Shown here: one piece after another, positions 7,820 to 15,867 of the stretch | Numbering within the stretch: position 1 is the stretch's first letter | How the letters are laid out: each line of letters starts with the position of its first letter | Source of the DNA: Siccirubricoccus soli | Lineage (GTDB): Bacteria; Pseudomonadota; Alphaproteobacteria; Acetobacterales; Acetobacteraceae | Assembly: GCF_024178315.1 (NCBI RefSeq) | Contig: NZ_JAMZIK010000134.1 | Coordinates: 1-39,496, forward strand | Length of the DNA stretch: 39,496 nt | Reading direction: 5' to 3' | Translations under genes and position numbers: made by a program | The notes under the pieces: generated by a model | Database searches by the model: none | What the model saw: only the letters and a program-made list of their open reading frames with translations | Told to the model about the DNA's origin: nothing

Positions 7820-9151
7820 TCATGCGGCGCCGAGCAGGGGTTTCCGCGCCGCCACGAACTCCTCCACCGCGGCCACGTAACGGGCGCAATCGGCATCGGT
7901 CACCGGCAGGGAGAGCGCCGCCATGCCGCGCCGCGCCAGGTAGATCCCCTGGGCCAGCATGTCGAAGAAGAACAGTTCCCGCAGCTTGTCCTCGGCCGGG
8001 CTCGCCTTGTACGGGCCGGTGATGGCGCCACCGCGGAAGTGGACGTTCACCATGGAGCCGAGGCCGGTGAACTGCATGGCGACGCCGGCCCGCCGCGCCA
8101 CGCCGTTCAGCGCCAGCCGCAGCGCCTCGCCCCGGACCCAGAGCGCCTCGGCCGCCGCGGCGTCGAAGATCTCGCCCATCGCCACGCAGCCGGCGGCCAT
8201 GGACCAGACATTGTTGTTGAAGGTGCCGGCATGCGGCAGCGTGCCGGGCCGGTGGCCGTCGAACACCGCCATGATGTCGCGCCGGCCGCCAAAGGCGCCG
8301 AAGCTCATCCCGCCCGCCATGTATTTTCCCAATGTGGTCATGTCGGGGATGACGCCCTGGCGCGTCTGCAGCCCGCCGGCCGAGTGCCGGCTGGTCATCA
8401 CCTCGTCGAAGATCAGCACGGCGCCAGTCTGCCGCGTGGCGTCGCGCAGCGCCTGGAGGAATTCCCGCGTCGCCGGGATGCAGCCGCCGGAGCCCAGCAT
8501 CGGCTCCACCAGCACGGCCGCGAGCTGGTCGCCCTCCGCCAGGATGTCGCGCGCCGCCGCCGCCGGGTCGTTGTAGTCGGTGAAGGCGAGGGGGATCGGC
8601 ACGTTCACCGGGTTCTTCTCGCTGGCGAAGGTCAGCACGCCGCCATGGTAGCCGCCGCGCATCACCATCGTCTTCACCCGTCCGGTGAAGCCGCGCGAAG
8701 CGGCCAGCGCCATCAGGTTGGCCTCGGTGCCGCTGTTGGTGAAGCGCACCATCTCGACGGAGGGGAAGCGGCCGACGATCAGCGAGGCGAGCTGCGCCTC
8801 CTTCTCGCCCACCGCGGCGAGATTCACCCCGCGGTCCAGTGCCCCCTTCACCGCATCCAGGATGCGCCTCTCCGAATGGCCGAACAGGCCGGCGGTGTAT
8901 TCGCCGAGCAGGTCGAGATATTCGCGGCCATCGGCATCCCAGAGGCGGCAGCCCTCGCCGCGCACCATGGCGGTGGGGAAGGGAGTGTAGAACAGCACGG
9001 TGCGGGTATTGCCGCCCGGCATCACCTCCCGCGCCTTGGCATGGATGGCGGCGCTCTTCGGCCGGGCGCGGGTATAGGCCTCATGCGCCTCGGCCAGGGC
9101 GGCGTCGAGGTCGCTGTTGCGGAGCGGCGGCGGCTGGTCGAGCGGGCTCAT
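7820..9151 (-). CDS. class III PLP-dependent aminotransferase (glutamate-1-semialdehyde aminomutase-like)
   Basis: A 443-residue fold-type I PLP enzyme. PGGNTRTVLFYTPFP (45-59), TNSGTEANLMALAASR (138-153) and IFDEVMTSR (247-255, with Asp249 contacting the PLP nitrogen) are present. TTLGKYMAGG carries the Schiff-base Lys276. These segments closely resemble glutamate-1-semialdehyde 2,1-aminomutase, but such paralogues next to dehydrogenases often act on other amino donors, so a haem-biosynthesis role is not claimed. GGGAGACC precedes the ATG. It is co-directional with the downstream SDR, suggesting a two-step transamination and oxidoreduction. Confidence 0.88.
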   Translation of the reverse strand: MSPLDQPPPLRNSDLDAALAEAHEAYTRARPKSAAIHAKAREVMPGGNTRTVLFYTPFPTAMVRGEGCRLWDADGREYLDLLGEYTAGLFGHSERRILDAVKGALDRGVNLAAVGEKEAQLASLIVGRFPSVEMVRFTNSGTEANLMALAASRGFTGRVKTMVMRGGYHGGVLTFASEKNPVNVPIPLAFTDYNDPAAAARDILAEGDQLAAVLVEPMLGSGGCIPATREFLQALRDATRQTGAVLIFDEVMTSRHSAGGLQTRQGVIPDMTTLGKYMAGGMSFGAFGGRRDIMAVFDGHRPGTLPHAGTFNNNVWSMAAGCVAMGEIFDAAAAEALWVRGEALRLALNGVARRAGVAMQFTGLGSMVNVHFRGGAITGPYKASPAEDKLRELFFFDMLAQGIYLARRGMAALSLPVTDADCARYVAAVEEFVAARKPLLGAA

Positions 9152-9394
9152 GCGATCTGGTCTCCCGGCGATGGATGAAGCTTGCGCTCGCAGCCGGCGG
9201 CGTCAACCGCCTGCTTCGCCGCAGGCGGGAAGGGCCGCGACGAGGGGCGGGAGGCGGCGCCACGCCGCGGCGGCGGCCGGCAGAACTGCCCAGCGGGCGC
9301 GCCGCCCGAGGCTCGCCCCGACGGGAAGGCAGGCCGTTGCCAGCGGTGGCGCTACCCCATAGCCTCGGCGCAAATACAATCGGGACGAAACGTC

Positions 9395-10360
9395 ATGCCG
9401 CATGCGTCGCGCCGCGCCCTGCTGGCCGGCCTGCCCGCCGCCCTGGCCCTGCCCGGCACCGCCCTTGCCGCCTGGCCGGACCGGCCGATCCGCATCATCG
9501 TCACCTTCCCGCCCGGCACCCAGACGGACATCCTCACCCGGCTCTACACCGCCATGCTGGCGGAGCGGTTGGGCCAGCCGGTGGTGGTGGACAATCGCGG
9601 CGGCGGCCAGGGGCAGATCGGCATCCGCGCCGCGCTGGCCGCGCCGCCGGATGGCTACACCCTGGTGATGGTCGGCGTCTCCACCGGCGCCAGCGCGCCG
9701 CACATGATCAAGGGCCTCAGCTACGACCCGGTGCGCGACCTGCTGCCGGTCGCGATGATCGCCGAGGCGCCCTACCTGCTGATCTGCGACCCGCGCCTGC
9801 CGGTGCGGAGCCTGGCGGAGCTGATCGCCTATGCGAAGGCGCGGCCGGGGCGGCTCAATTTCGGCTATGGCGCGCCGAGCCGGCAGATCGTCGGCGGGCT
9901 GATGGCGCATATGGCGGGGCTGGAGGTGACGGAGGTTTCCTATCGCGGCCAGCCGGAGGCGCTGAACGACACCGCCCAGGGCCGCCTGAGCTACACCTTC
10001 TCGGACCTTGGCGATGCGCTGGTTTGGGCGCGGGAGGGCAAGGTCCGGGCGCTCGCCGTCTCCACCGCGGAGCGCTCGCCGCTCGCGCCCGATATCCCGA
10101 GCGTGGCCGAGACGCTGCCGGGCTTCAACCTCTCCGTCTGGTTCATGCTGGCCGGGCCGATGGGCATGCCGCCCGAGGTGGTGCAGCGGCTGAACACGGA
10201 GATCGCCGCGGTGCTGGCGGACCGGGATTTGCAGGCGAAGCTTGCCACCCAGGGGCTGTCCGTGCGGCGGGACGACCCGGCGCAGCTCCGCGCCTACCTC
10301 GCCGCCGAGGTGGAGAATTGGGGCCGCGTGGTGAAGACCCTGGGGATCGAGCCGCAATAG
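9395..10360 (+). CDS. tripartite tricarboxylate transporter substrate-binding protein (Bug/TctC family)
   Basis: A 321-residue exported binding protein. The signal peptide MPHASRRALLAGLPAALALP ends at ALAAW. It is followed by the family opening DRPIRIIVTFPPGTQTDIL, VVVDNRGGGQG and DGYTLVMVG. Further along, the FGYGAPSR and SYRGQPEALND segments line the ligand cleft in this family. The ligand is unknown, probably a carboxylate or amide. No tctA/tctB genes are nearby. The ATG at 9395 was chosen because the signal peptide begins there; upstream in-frame sequence is low-complexity. It is divergent from the aminotransferase gene, 243 bp away. Confidence 0.9.
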   Translation: MPHASRRALLAGLPAALALPGTALAAWPDRPIRIIVTFPPGTQTDILTRLYTAMLAERLGQPVVVDNRGGGQGQIGIRAALAAPPDGYTLVMVGVSTGASAPHMIKGLSYDPVRDLLPVAMIAEAPYLLICDPRLPVRSLAELIAYAKARPGRLNFGYGAPSRQIVGGLMAHMAGLEVTEVSYRGQPEALNDTAQGRLSYTFSDLGDALVWAREGKVRALAVSTAERSPLAPDIPSVAETLPGFNLSVWFMLAGPMGMPPEVVQRLNTEIAAVLADRDLQAKLATQGLSVRRDDPAQLRAYLAAEVENWGRVVKTLGIEPQ

Positions 10361-10688
10361 CGGGCCGGGTCGCCTTTTCCTCGGGACGGAGGCCTTGGCT
10401 GTCCCGGCCGGGTTGAGGATGGTGGTGAGCCAGCGATCCGGGGAGGGTGCACGCCGTCGGGTCGGGGCCTCGCCTGATTCGCCACGCACCGTGCCATGCC
10501 GGAGGGCAGGCCGACTCCCCGGGCGGTGCCGCGCCTGTCCAGCCTCCCGGCCCGCGACACCGTGATCCCGGGTTGTCGCCCGGCCGTCTAAGCTCTCGTT
10601 ACCGCTTCCGCCGGGACGCCGCTCCCGCCCCGTGGGCCGGTCGCCTGCGCCGCCGCAAGGCGGGGCGGCCATGATCAGGGAGCCTTCC
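10361..10688. other. 328-bp intergenic region without a gene
   Basis: No convincing frame or RNA gene is visible. The only clear element is a small 5-bp stem with a GCAA tetraloop (10650-10663), just before the M23 peptidase start. An AT-richer patch near 10585-10605 could hold a promoter, but no clear -35/-10 pair stands out. Confidence 0.5.
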
Positions 10689-11861
10689 ATGCGCCTCCGT
10701 CTCGCCTTCCTGGCCCTTGCCTGGCTTTTCGGCGGGGCGGCCGTGCCTGCCTGGGGGCAGGCGCTGACGCCGCTGGTGGCGGAGGTGCTGTCGCCGCCGC
10801 GGCCGGTCCCGGGTTCGGACGGCAACACCCATCTGGTTTATGAGCTGCGCCTCGCCAACGTCACCGGCGGCGCCGCCACCCTGCGCCGGCTGGCGGTGCT
10901 GGAGGAAGCGGGCGGCGCCAGCCTGCTCGCGCTCGAGGGGGCGGCGCTCGCCGGCCGCCTCTCCACCGGCGGGCATCGCGGCAGCGAGTCGGCGACGCTC
11001 GGCGCCTATCAGTTCGGCATTGCCTGGCTGCATGTAACGCTGTCGCCCGGCCGGCCGGTGCCTGCCGGCCTCCTGCATGTCGTAGAGGCCGAGTTCGCGC
11101 AGCTCGGGGGTGGCCGGACGATGCGGATCGCCGGGACGCCCGTGGATGCGCGCGCCGTTCCCGTGCTCGGCCCGCCGCTCCGGGGTGGCGGCTATGTCGC
11201 GGGGGATGGCTGCTGCGATTCCATCCGCCATGTGCGGGCGCTGCTGCCGCTGGATGGGCGCCTCCGCCTGGCGCAGCGCTTCGCCATCGACTGGGAGCGG
11301 TTGGACGAGGAGCGGCGCATCTACCGCGGCGAGAAGCAGGATCCCCGCAGCTACCGCATCTATGGCGAGCCGGCGCTGGCGGTTGCCGACGGCAGGGTGG
11401 TGGCGGCGCGGGACGATCTGCCGGACCAGGTGCCGGGCGCCCTCCCGCAGGGCCTGCCGATCGAGGAGGCGGACGGCAATTGCGTGATCCTCGACATCGG
11501 CGGCGGCGCGCGTGTGCTCTACGCGCATTTCCGCCCCGGCAGCCTGCGGGTGCGGGTGGGGGAGACGGTGCGGCGCGGCCAGGTGCTGGGCGAGGTGGGG
11601 AACAGCGGCAACAGCTCGGCGCCGCATCTGCACCTGCATGTCATGGACGGCCCCTCGCCGCTGGCGGCGAACGGCGTGCCCTATGTCTTCGACAGCTTCA
11701 CGGTGTCGGCGACGGTCAGCGGCGGGACCGCGGCCTTCGACCATGCGGAGGAGACCGGAGAGCCCCTGCCGCTCACGCCTGCCGGCTCGCCCGGCCGCCT
11801 GTCGCGCACCCTGCCGCTCGACCTTGCCATCGTGGAGTGGGGGGAGGCGGCGGGCCGCTGA
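10689..11861 (+). CDS. secreted M23 family metallopeptidase
   Basis: A 390-residue exported protein with a signal peptide (MRLRLAFLALAWLFGG, cut near AWG-Q at residue 23) and a C-terminal LytM-type peptidase domain. Zinc and catalytic residues fit a variant arrangement: His181 (IRHVRALLP), Asp201 (RFAIDW), His280 (YAHF), and His313/His315 in APHLHLH. GETVRRGQVLGEVGNSGNS (291-309) is the usual barrel-end loop. Such enzymes cleave peptidoglycan cross-bridges or regulate wall hydrolases in the periplasm. The first motif is not the common H-x-x-x-D; the His and Asp are 20 residues apart. AGGGAG lies 6 nt before the ATG at 10689, which I prefer over the ATG at 10671. Confidence 0.85.
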   Translation: MRLRLAFLALAWLFGGAAVPAWGQALTPLVAEVLSPPRPVPGSDGNTHLVYELRLANVTGGAATLRRLAVLEEAGGASLLALEGAALAGRLSTGGHRGSESATLGAYQFGIAWLHVTLSPGRPVPAGLLHVVEAEFAQLGGGRTMRIAGTPVDARAVPVLGPPLRGGGYVAGDGCCDSIRHVRALLPLDGRLRLAQRFAIDWERLDEERRIYRGEKQDPRSYRIYGEPALAVADGRVVAARDDLPDQVPGALPQGLPIEEADGNCVILDIGGGARVLYAHFRPGSLRVRVGETVRRGQVLGEVGNSGNSSAPHLHLHVMDGPSPLAANGVPYVFDSFTVSATVSGGTAAFDHAEETGEPLPLTPAGSPGRLSRTLPLDLAIVEWGEAAGR

Positions 11862-11863
11862 TC

Positions 11864-11897
11864 CCCGGCTCGGAAAGTCCTGGCTTTCCGAGCCGGG
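11864..11897. terminator. 14-bp perfect hairpin after the M23 peptidase
   Basis: Arms 11864-11877 and 11884-11897 are perfect complements with a TCCTGG loop. The hairpin starts 3 bp after the peptidase stop and is likely its terminator, although no U-tract follows. Confidence 0.55.
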
Positions 11898-12046
11898 TAT
11901 CTCGCCCAGGGTTGGCGTGGGGGCTGCGCGCCAACATCAAGGGCATGCCGGCCGCGCGCCCGTGGACCGACGTCGGTCGGCATGTCGCGCGGCCGGTATG
12001 AGGCGTGGCGGTTGACCAGCCCGGCGCGCCGCCCTTCCATGCGGCG

Positions 12047-13168
12047 ATGCGGGACGAATCCTTCGACGCCATCGTGGTGGGCGGCGGGCTGGTGGGCGCG
12101 GCCATCGCCTGGGGGCTGCAGCGCCAGGGGCTGGCGGCCGTGCTGCTGGATGAGGGCGATGTGGCCTTCCGCGCCTCCAGGGGCAATTTCGGCCTGGTCT
12201 GGGTGCAGTCCAAGGGGCTCGGCGCGCCCTGGTACCAGCGCTGGACCCGCGCCTCGGCCGGCGCCTGGCCTGGACTCGCCGCCGAGCTGGCGGAGCGCAC
12301 CGGGGCGGAGATCGGCCTCGCCCAGCCCGGCGGCGTGCATCTCTGCCTGGGCGAGGCGGAGTTCGAGGAGCGTGCCTCCCGCATGGCGCGGATGCAGGCG
12401 GAGGCCGGCAATGCCGGCTTCGATTACCGCATGATCGGGGCGGCGGAGCTGCGGGAGATGCTGCCCGGCCTCGGTCCCGCCGTCACCGGCGCCTCCTGGA
12501 CACCCTATGACGGGCACGCCAACCCGCTCCGCCTGCTGCATGCGCTGCACCGCGCCTTCGTCGCGGCCGGCGGCGCCTATGTGCCGGAGGCGAAGGTGAC
12601 GGAGGGCGAGGCGGCGCCGCATGATTTCGCCGTGCTGGCGGGCGGGCGGCGCTTCGTCGCGCCGCGCATCGTGCTGGCGGCGGGGCTCGGCAATGCGGCG
12701 CTGGCGCCGCTGTTCGGCCTCTCGGCTCCGGTGCGGCCGCAGCGCGGCCAGGTGCTGGTGACGGAGCGCGCGGCGGAGCTGCTGCCGATGCCCGTCACCA
12801 CCATCCGCCAGACCCAGGAAGGCAGCCTGATGATGGGCGACAGCATGGAGGAGGTCGGCTTCGACCTTCGCCAGAAGCCCGAAGTGATGCGAGAGATTGC
12901 CCGGCGCGCCGTGCTCTCCTTCCCCTGGATCGGCAGGCTCAACCTCGTCCGCGCCTGGTCGGCGCTGCGCGTCATGGCGCCGGACGGGCTGCCGATCTAC
13001 GACCAGTCCGCCCGCTACCCCGGCGCCTTCACCGCCAATTGCCATAGCGGCGTCACCCTGGCCGGGGCGCATGCGCATCTGCTGGCGCCGATGATCGCGG
13101 CCGGCGCGCTGGACCCGGCGCTGGATCCCTTCACCGCCGGGAGGTTCGATGTTCGCGCTGCGTCCTGA
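12047..13168 (+). CDS. FAD-dependent amine/amino acid dehydrogenase, beta-type subunit (HcnC/OoxB-like)
   Basis: A 373-residue DAO-family flavoprotein. IVVGGGLVGAAIAWGL at the N-terminus is the dinucleotide-binding fold. RASRGNFGLVW and the C-terminal ANCHSGVTLAGAHAHLLAP (His contacting FAD) match glycine oxidase, opine oxidase and D-hydroxyproline dehydrogenase subunits. The next two genes encode a 2Fe-2S subunit and an FAD/BFD subunit, so this is the substrate-oxidising subunit of a heterotrimer. The likely substrate is a secondary amine: opine, D-hydroxyproline, glycine or similar. I chose the ATG at 12047, giving the usual length. A GTG at 12005 is possible and would add 14 residues. Confidence 0.87.
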   Translation: MRDESFDAIVVGGGLVGAAIAWGLQRQGLAAVLLDEGDVAFRASRGNFGLVWVQSKGLGAPWYQRWTRASAGAWPGLAAELAERTGAEIGLAQPGGVHLCLGEAEFEERASRMARMQAEAGNAGFDYRMIGAAELREMLPGLGPAVTGASWTPYDGHANPLRLLHALHRAFVAAGGAYVPEAKVTEGEAAPHDFAVLAGGRRFVAPRIVLAAGLGNAALAPLFGLSAPVRPQRGQVLVTERAAELLPMPVTTIRQTQEGSLMMGDSMEEVGFDLRQKPEVMREIARRAVLSFPWIGRLNLVRAWSALRVMAPDGLPIYDQSARYPGAFTANCHSGVTLAGAHAHLLAPMIAAGALDPALDPFTAGRFDVRAAS

Positions 13169-13445
13169 GGTTCCTGCGACGGTCGAGGTCTTCGTCGATG
13201 GCGCGCCGGTGCGGGTGCCGGAGGGTGCCAGCGCGGCCGCGGCGGTGCTGCTGGCCGGCGCGGCCGCCATCCGCGAGACGCCGATCAGCGGCGCGCCGCG
13301 CCTGCCCTATTGCATGATGGGCGCCTGCTTCGACTGCCTGGCGGAGATCGACGGCGTCGCCAACCGCCAGGCCTGCCTGGTGCCGGCGGCGCCGGGCATG
13401 CGCATCGCCCGGCAGCGCGGGGCGCGGGTGGCCTTCGAGGCATGA
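13149..13445 (+). CDS. (2Fe-2S)-binding small subunit of heterotrimeric dehydrogenase
   Basis: A 98-residue ferredoxin-like protein, nearly all one 2Fe-2S domain. The ligands are Cys55, Cys60, Cys63 and Cys76 (C-x4-C-x2-C-x12-C; PYCMMGACFDC and RQACLV). It is the gamma-type subunit of opine oxidase / D-hydroxyproline dehydrogenase complexes and carries electrons between the two flavin subunits. Its start overlaps the preceding gene by 20 bp, and its stop overlaps the next start (ATGA at 13442), which shows tight translational coupling. Confidence 0.9.
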   Translation: MFALRPEVPATVEVFVDGAPVRVPEGASAAAAVLLAGAAAIRETPISGAPRLPYCMMGACFDCLAEIDGVANRQACLVPAAPGMRIARQRGARVAFEA

Positions 13446-14779
13446 CCATCGACCTCGCCATCATCGGCGCCGGCCCGGCCGGCATGGCGGCGGCCATCGA
13501 GGCCGCCGATCTCGGACTTTCCGTTGCCGTCATCGATGAGAACCCGGCGCCCGGTGGGCAGGTCTTCCGCGGGGTGGAGCGGGCAGGGGGCGACCCCGCG
13601 CTCGGCGCGGATTACGCCGAGGGCCTGGCCCTGGCCCGTGCCTTCCGCGCCGCGCCCATCGCCTGGCATCCGGCGACCACGCTGTGGCACCTGGACCCGG
13701 AGGAGGGATATCTCTCGCTCGACGGCGCCCCGGACCTCAGCGCGCGCCGCGTGCTGCTGGCGACCGGCGCGCAGGAGCGGCCGGTGCCGATCCTCGGTTG
13801 GACCCTGCCGGGCGTGATGACCGCCGGGGCGGCGCAGATCCTGCTGAAGACCGCCGGCGTGGTGCCGGCCGGCCGCACCGTGCTGGCGGGGCAGGGGCCG
13901 CTGCTGCCTCTGCTGGCGGCGCAGTACCGCCGCGCCGGGGCGCCGCCGGCGCTGATCCTCGAGACGACGCCGCGCGGGCGGCGCAGGGCGGCGCTGGCGG
14001 CGCTGGCGGCGGGTGGGCTCTGGGCCGGGCGGCACCTGCTGTGGAAGGGGCTCGGCCTGCTGGCGGAGACCCGCGCCATTCCGCGTCGCCGTGGCGTCAC
14101 CGGGCTGCGCGCCGAGGGGCGCAACCGGGTGGAGCGGGTGGTGTGGGAGGGTGGCAGCGCCGCCTGCGACACGCTGCTGCTGCATGAGGGGGTGATCCCG
14201 GCGACCCACATCCCGATGGCGCTGGGGCTGGAGATGTCCTGGGACGCGGCGCAGCGTTGCTGGCGCCCGGTGACGGATGCGTACGGCGCTTCCTCCCACC
14301 CGAATGTCGCGGTGGCCGGCGACGGCGCCGGCATCGGCGGCTGGGAGGCGGCGGTGGCGGCGGGGCATCTGGCGGCGCTGGATGCGGCGCAGCGGCTCGG
14401 GCGGCTTTCCGCCGAGGAGCGCGACCGCCGCGCCCGTCCCTGGCTGGCGCTGCGGCGCCGGGCCCTGGCGCTGCGTCCCTTCCTCGATGCGCTCTACGCC
14501 CCGGCCCCTGCCAGCATCCCGGACGCCACCATCGCCTGCCGCTGCGAGGAGGTGACGGCCGGCCAGGTGCGGGCGGCGGCGCGGCTCGGCGCCACCGGGC
14601 CGAATCAGATGAAGGCCTATCTCCGCTGCGGCATGGGGCCCTGCCAGGGCCGGCTCTGCGGCCCGACCGTCGCCGCGCTGATCGCCGAGGCGCGCGGCAC
14701 GACGGAGGCAGCGGTCGGACTTTACCGTCCGCGCGCTCCCTACAAGCCGATCACCGTCGGCACGCTCGCGCGCCTCTGA
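13442..14779 (+). CDS. FAD/NAD(P)-binding oxidoreductase with C-terminal BFD-like [2Fe-2S] domain (HcnB/OoxA-like alpha subunit)
   Basis: A 445-residue protein. The N-terminal FAD fold is LAIIGAGPAGMAAAIEAADL, with DENPAPGGQVFRG next, and a second nucleotide fold lies near VVPAGRTVLAGQGP. The C-terminus has a bacterioferritin-associated-ferredoxin-like cluster with Cys366, Cys368, Cys396 and Cys401 (CRCEEV ... CGMGPCQG). This is the alpha subunit that passes electrons onward to the respiratory chain in opine oxidase, hydrogen cyanide synthase and D-hydroxyproline dehydrogenase. The gene order beta-gamma-alpha within 2.7 kb supports a complete heterotrimer. No racemase or transporter gene is adjacent to fix the substrate. 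Confidence 0.88.
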   Translation: MTIDLAIIGAGPAGMAAAIEAADLGLSVAVIDENPAPGGQVFRGVERAGGDPALGADYAEGLALARAFRAAPIAWHPATTLWHLDPEEGYLSLDGAPDLSARRVLLATGAQERPVPILGWTLPGVMTAGAAQILLKTAGVVPAGRTVLAGQGPLLPLLAAQYRRAGAPPALILETTPRGRRRAALAALAAGGLWAGRHLLWKGLGLLAETRAIPRRRGVTGLRAEGRNRVERVVWEGGSAACDTLLLHEGVIPATHIPMALGLEMSWDAAQRCWRPVTDAYGASSHPNVAVAGDGAGIGGWEAAVAAGHLAALDAAQRLGRLSAEERDRRARPWLALRRRALALRPFLDALYAPAPASIPDATIACRCEEVTAGQVRAAARLGATGPNQMKAYLRCGMGPCQGRLCGPTVAALIAEARGTTEAAVGLYRPRAPYKPITVGTLARL

Positions 14780-14800
14780 CTCGCACCGGGGGTCCGGGGG

Positions 14801-14862
14801 CCGGTTGTTGCCGGCAGTGCCGGCAACAACCGGCGGGGGTGCAGGGGGGCAGCGCCCCCTGC
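14801..14862. terminator. tandem strong hairpins between convergent genes
   Basis: The first hairpin has a 15-bp perfect stem (14801-14815 with 14819-14833, AGT loop). The second, at 14841-14862, is a 9-bp stem with one bulged G and an AGC loop. They lie between the alpha subunit stop (14779) and the hydrolase stop (14869), so they likely terminate both convergent transcripts. Confidence 0.6.
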
Positions 14863-14868
14863 CGGGGC

Positions 14869-15636
14869 CTAAGGGCTGAAGGCCCGAGCAAAGGCGATCA
14901 GCGCCGCTGCCGTTGCCTCCGGCTGTTCCGGCAGCAGGGCGTGGCCGGCCTCCGGCACCACCACCAGCTCCGCCTGGTCGCCGATCAGGCGGCGCAGCTC
15001 CGCCGCGTCCGGCACCGGGGCGATGGTGTCCTCGGCCGCCGCGACGTAGAGCGTCCGCACCCGGTCGGCCACGCGCTTCCAGCCCTCATCCGTCGCGGCC
15101 GTCGCCGCGCGCTGCATCCGCGCCACGGGCGGGTACCAGCCGCGCAGCCAGACCTGCGCGTCATGCCCCGGCGCGAAATAGCCCCGCTGCAGATGGCGCA
15201 GCCGCTCCGCCTCGGGCAGGGCCGGGTCGAAGCTGCCATCGATGGAGGCGCGGATGTCGGGGGCCGCCTGCACCCCAATCGAGGCCGCCAGCAGCACCAC
15301 GCCCCGCACCAGCTCCGGTCGCGAGGCCGCCAGCGCCCGCGCCACCCAATTGCCGAAGGCGTGGCCGGCGACGATGGCGGGCCCCGGCAGCGCCGCCGCC
15401 GCATCCGCCGCCAGATCGTAGAGCGTGAGCCCCTCCATCGGCCCGGTGGAGGCGCCGATGCCGCGCGGCTCCGGCCGGATCACCCGGAAGCCGGCGGCAG
15501 CGACCAGCTTCGCCACCGTGTCGAAATCCTCCGCCCCGCGGCCCAGCGAGGGCAGCAGCAGCATCGGCGGCCCCTTGCCCTCCTCCAGCACCTCGATGCG
15601 CGCCTCGCCCCGGGCGAGGATGCGGCGTTCGGCCAT
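14869..15636 (-). CDS. alpha/beta hydrolase lacking the nucleophile serine
   Basis: A 255-residue alpha/beta-hydrolase fold. The oxyanion region is LPSLGRG (29-35), Asp203 (AAEDTIAP) is the likely acid and His232 (PEAGHALLP) the base. At the nucleophile elbow the sequence is GHAFGN (91-96), with Ala93 where G-x-S-x-G enzymes have Ser; the codon is GCC. It is therefore not expected to act by the classic triad. It may be a pseudo-hydrolase, an esterase with a different mechanism, or a cofactor-free lyase/dioxygenase-type member. It is divergent from pcaHG, where 3-oxoadipate enol-lactonase (pcaD) would be expected. The ATG at 15636 starts MAERRILARG. Confidence 0.85.
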   Translation of the reverse strand: MAERRILARGEARIEVLEEGKGPPMLLLPSLGRGAEDFDTVAKLVAAAGFRVIRPEPRGIGASTGPMEGLTLYDLAADAAAALPGPAIVAGHAFGNWVARALAASRPELVRGVVLLAASIGVQAAPDIRASIDGSFDPALPEAERLRHLQRGYFAPGHDAQVWLRGWYPPVARMQRAATAATDEGWKRVADRVRTLYVAAAEDTIAPVPDAAELRRLIGDQAELVVVPEAGHALLPEQPEATAAALIAFARAFSP

Positions 15637-15867
15637 GGCGGTCTCCTCCCGCGCCCGAGCCTGCGCGCCGCGCCCGGCCCTGGCAATGCAGCGAGGCGGG
15701 GCGGTAGCATCCGCCATGCCCCGATCCCGCGTCCCCGGCCCGTGCCGGGGCGCCACGAGACGGCGGGGCCAAGGAAGGCCGCGTGCCACGCCGATGCGTC
15801 GGGCCTCGCCCGGCGCAACGGGACCGGCCGGCGGCGGAGAATCGTGGTGCAGGTGGAGAAGACGCCG

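Noticed and set aside
7820-9151. Annotation as hemL (haem biosynthesis)
   Set aside because: Similarity to glutamate-1-semialdehyde aminomutase is clear, but alphaproteobacteria make 5-aminolevulinate by the glycine route and the neighbours are catabolic.
13670-13690. Possible sigma-54 -24/-12 promoter (TGGCAC)
   Set aside because: It lies inside a coding sequence and lacks a properly spaced TTGC element; similar hits at about 4246 and in the tRNA are also internal to genes.
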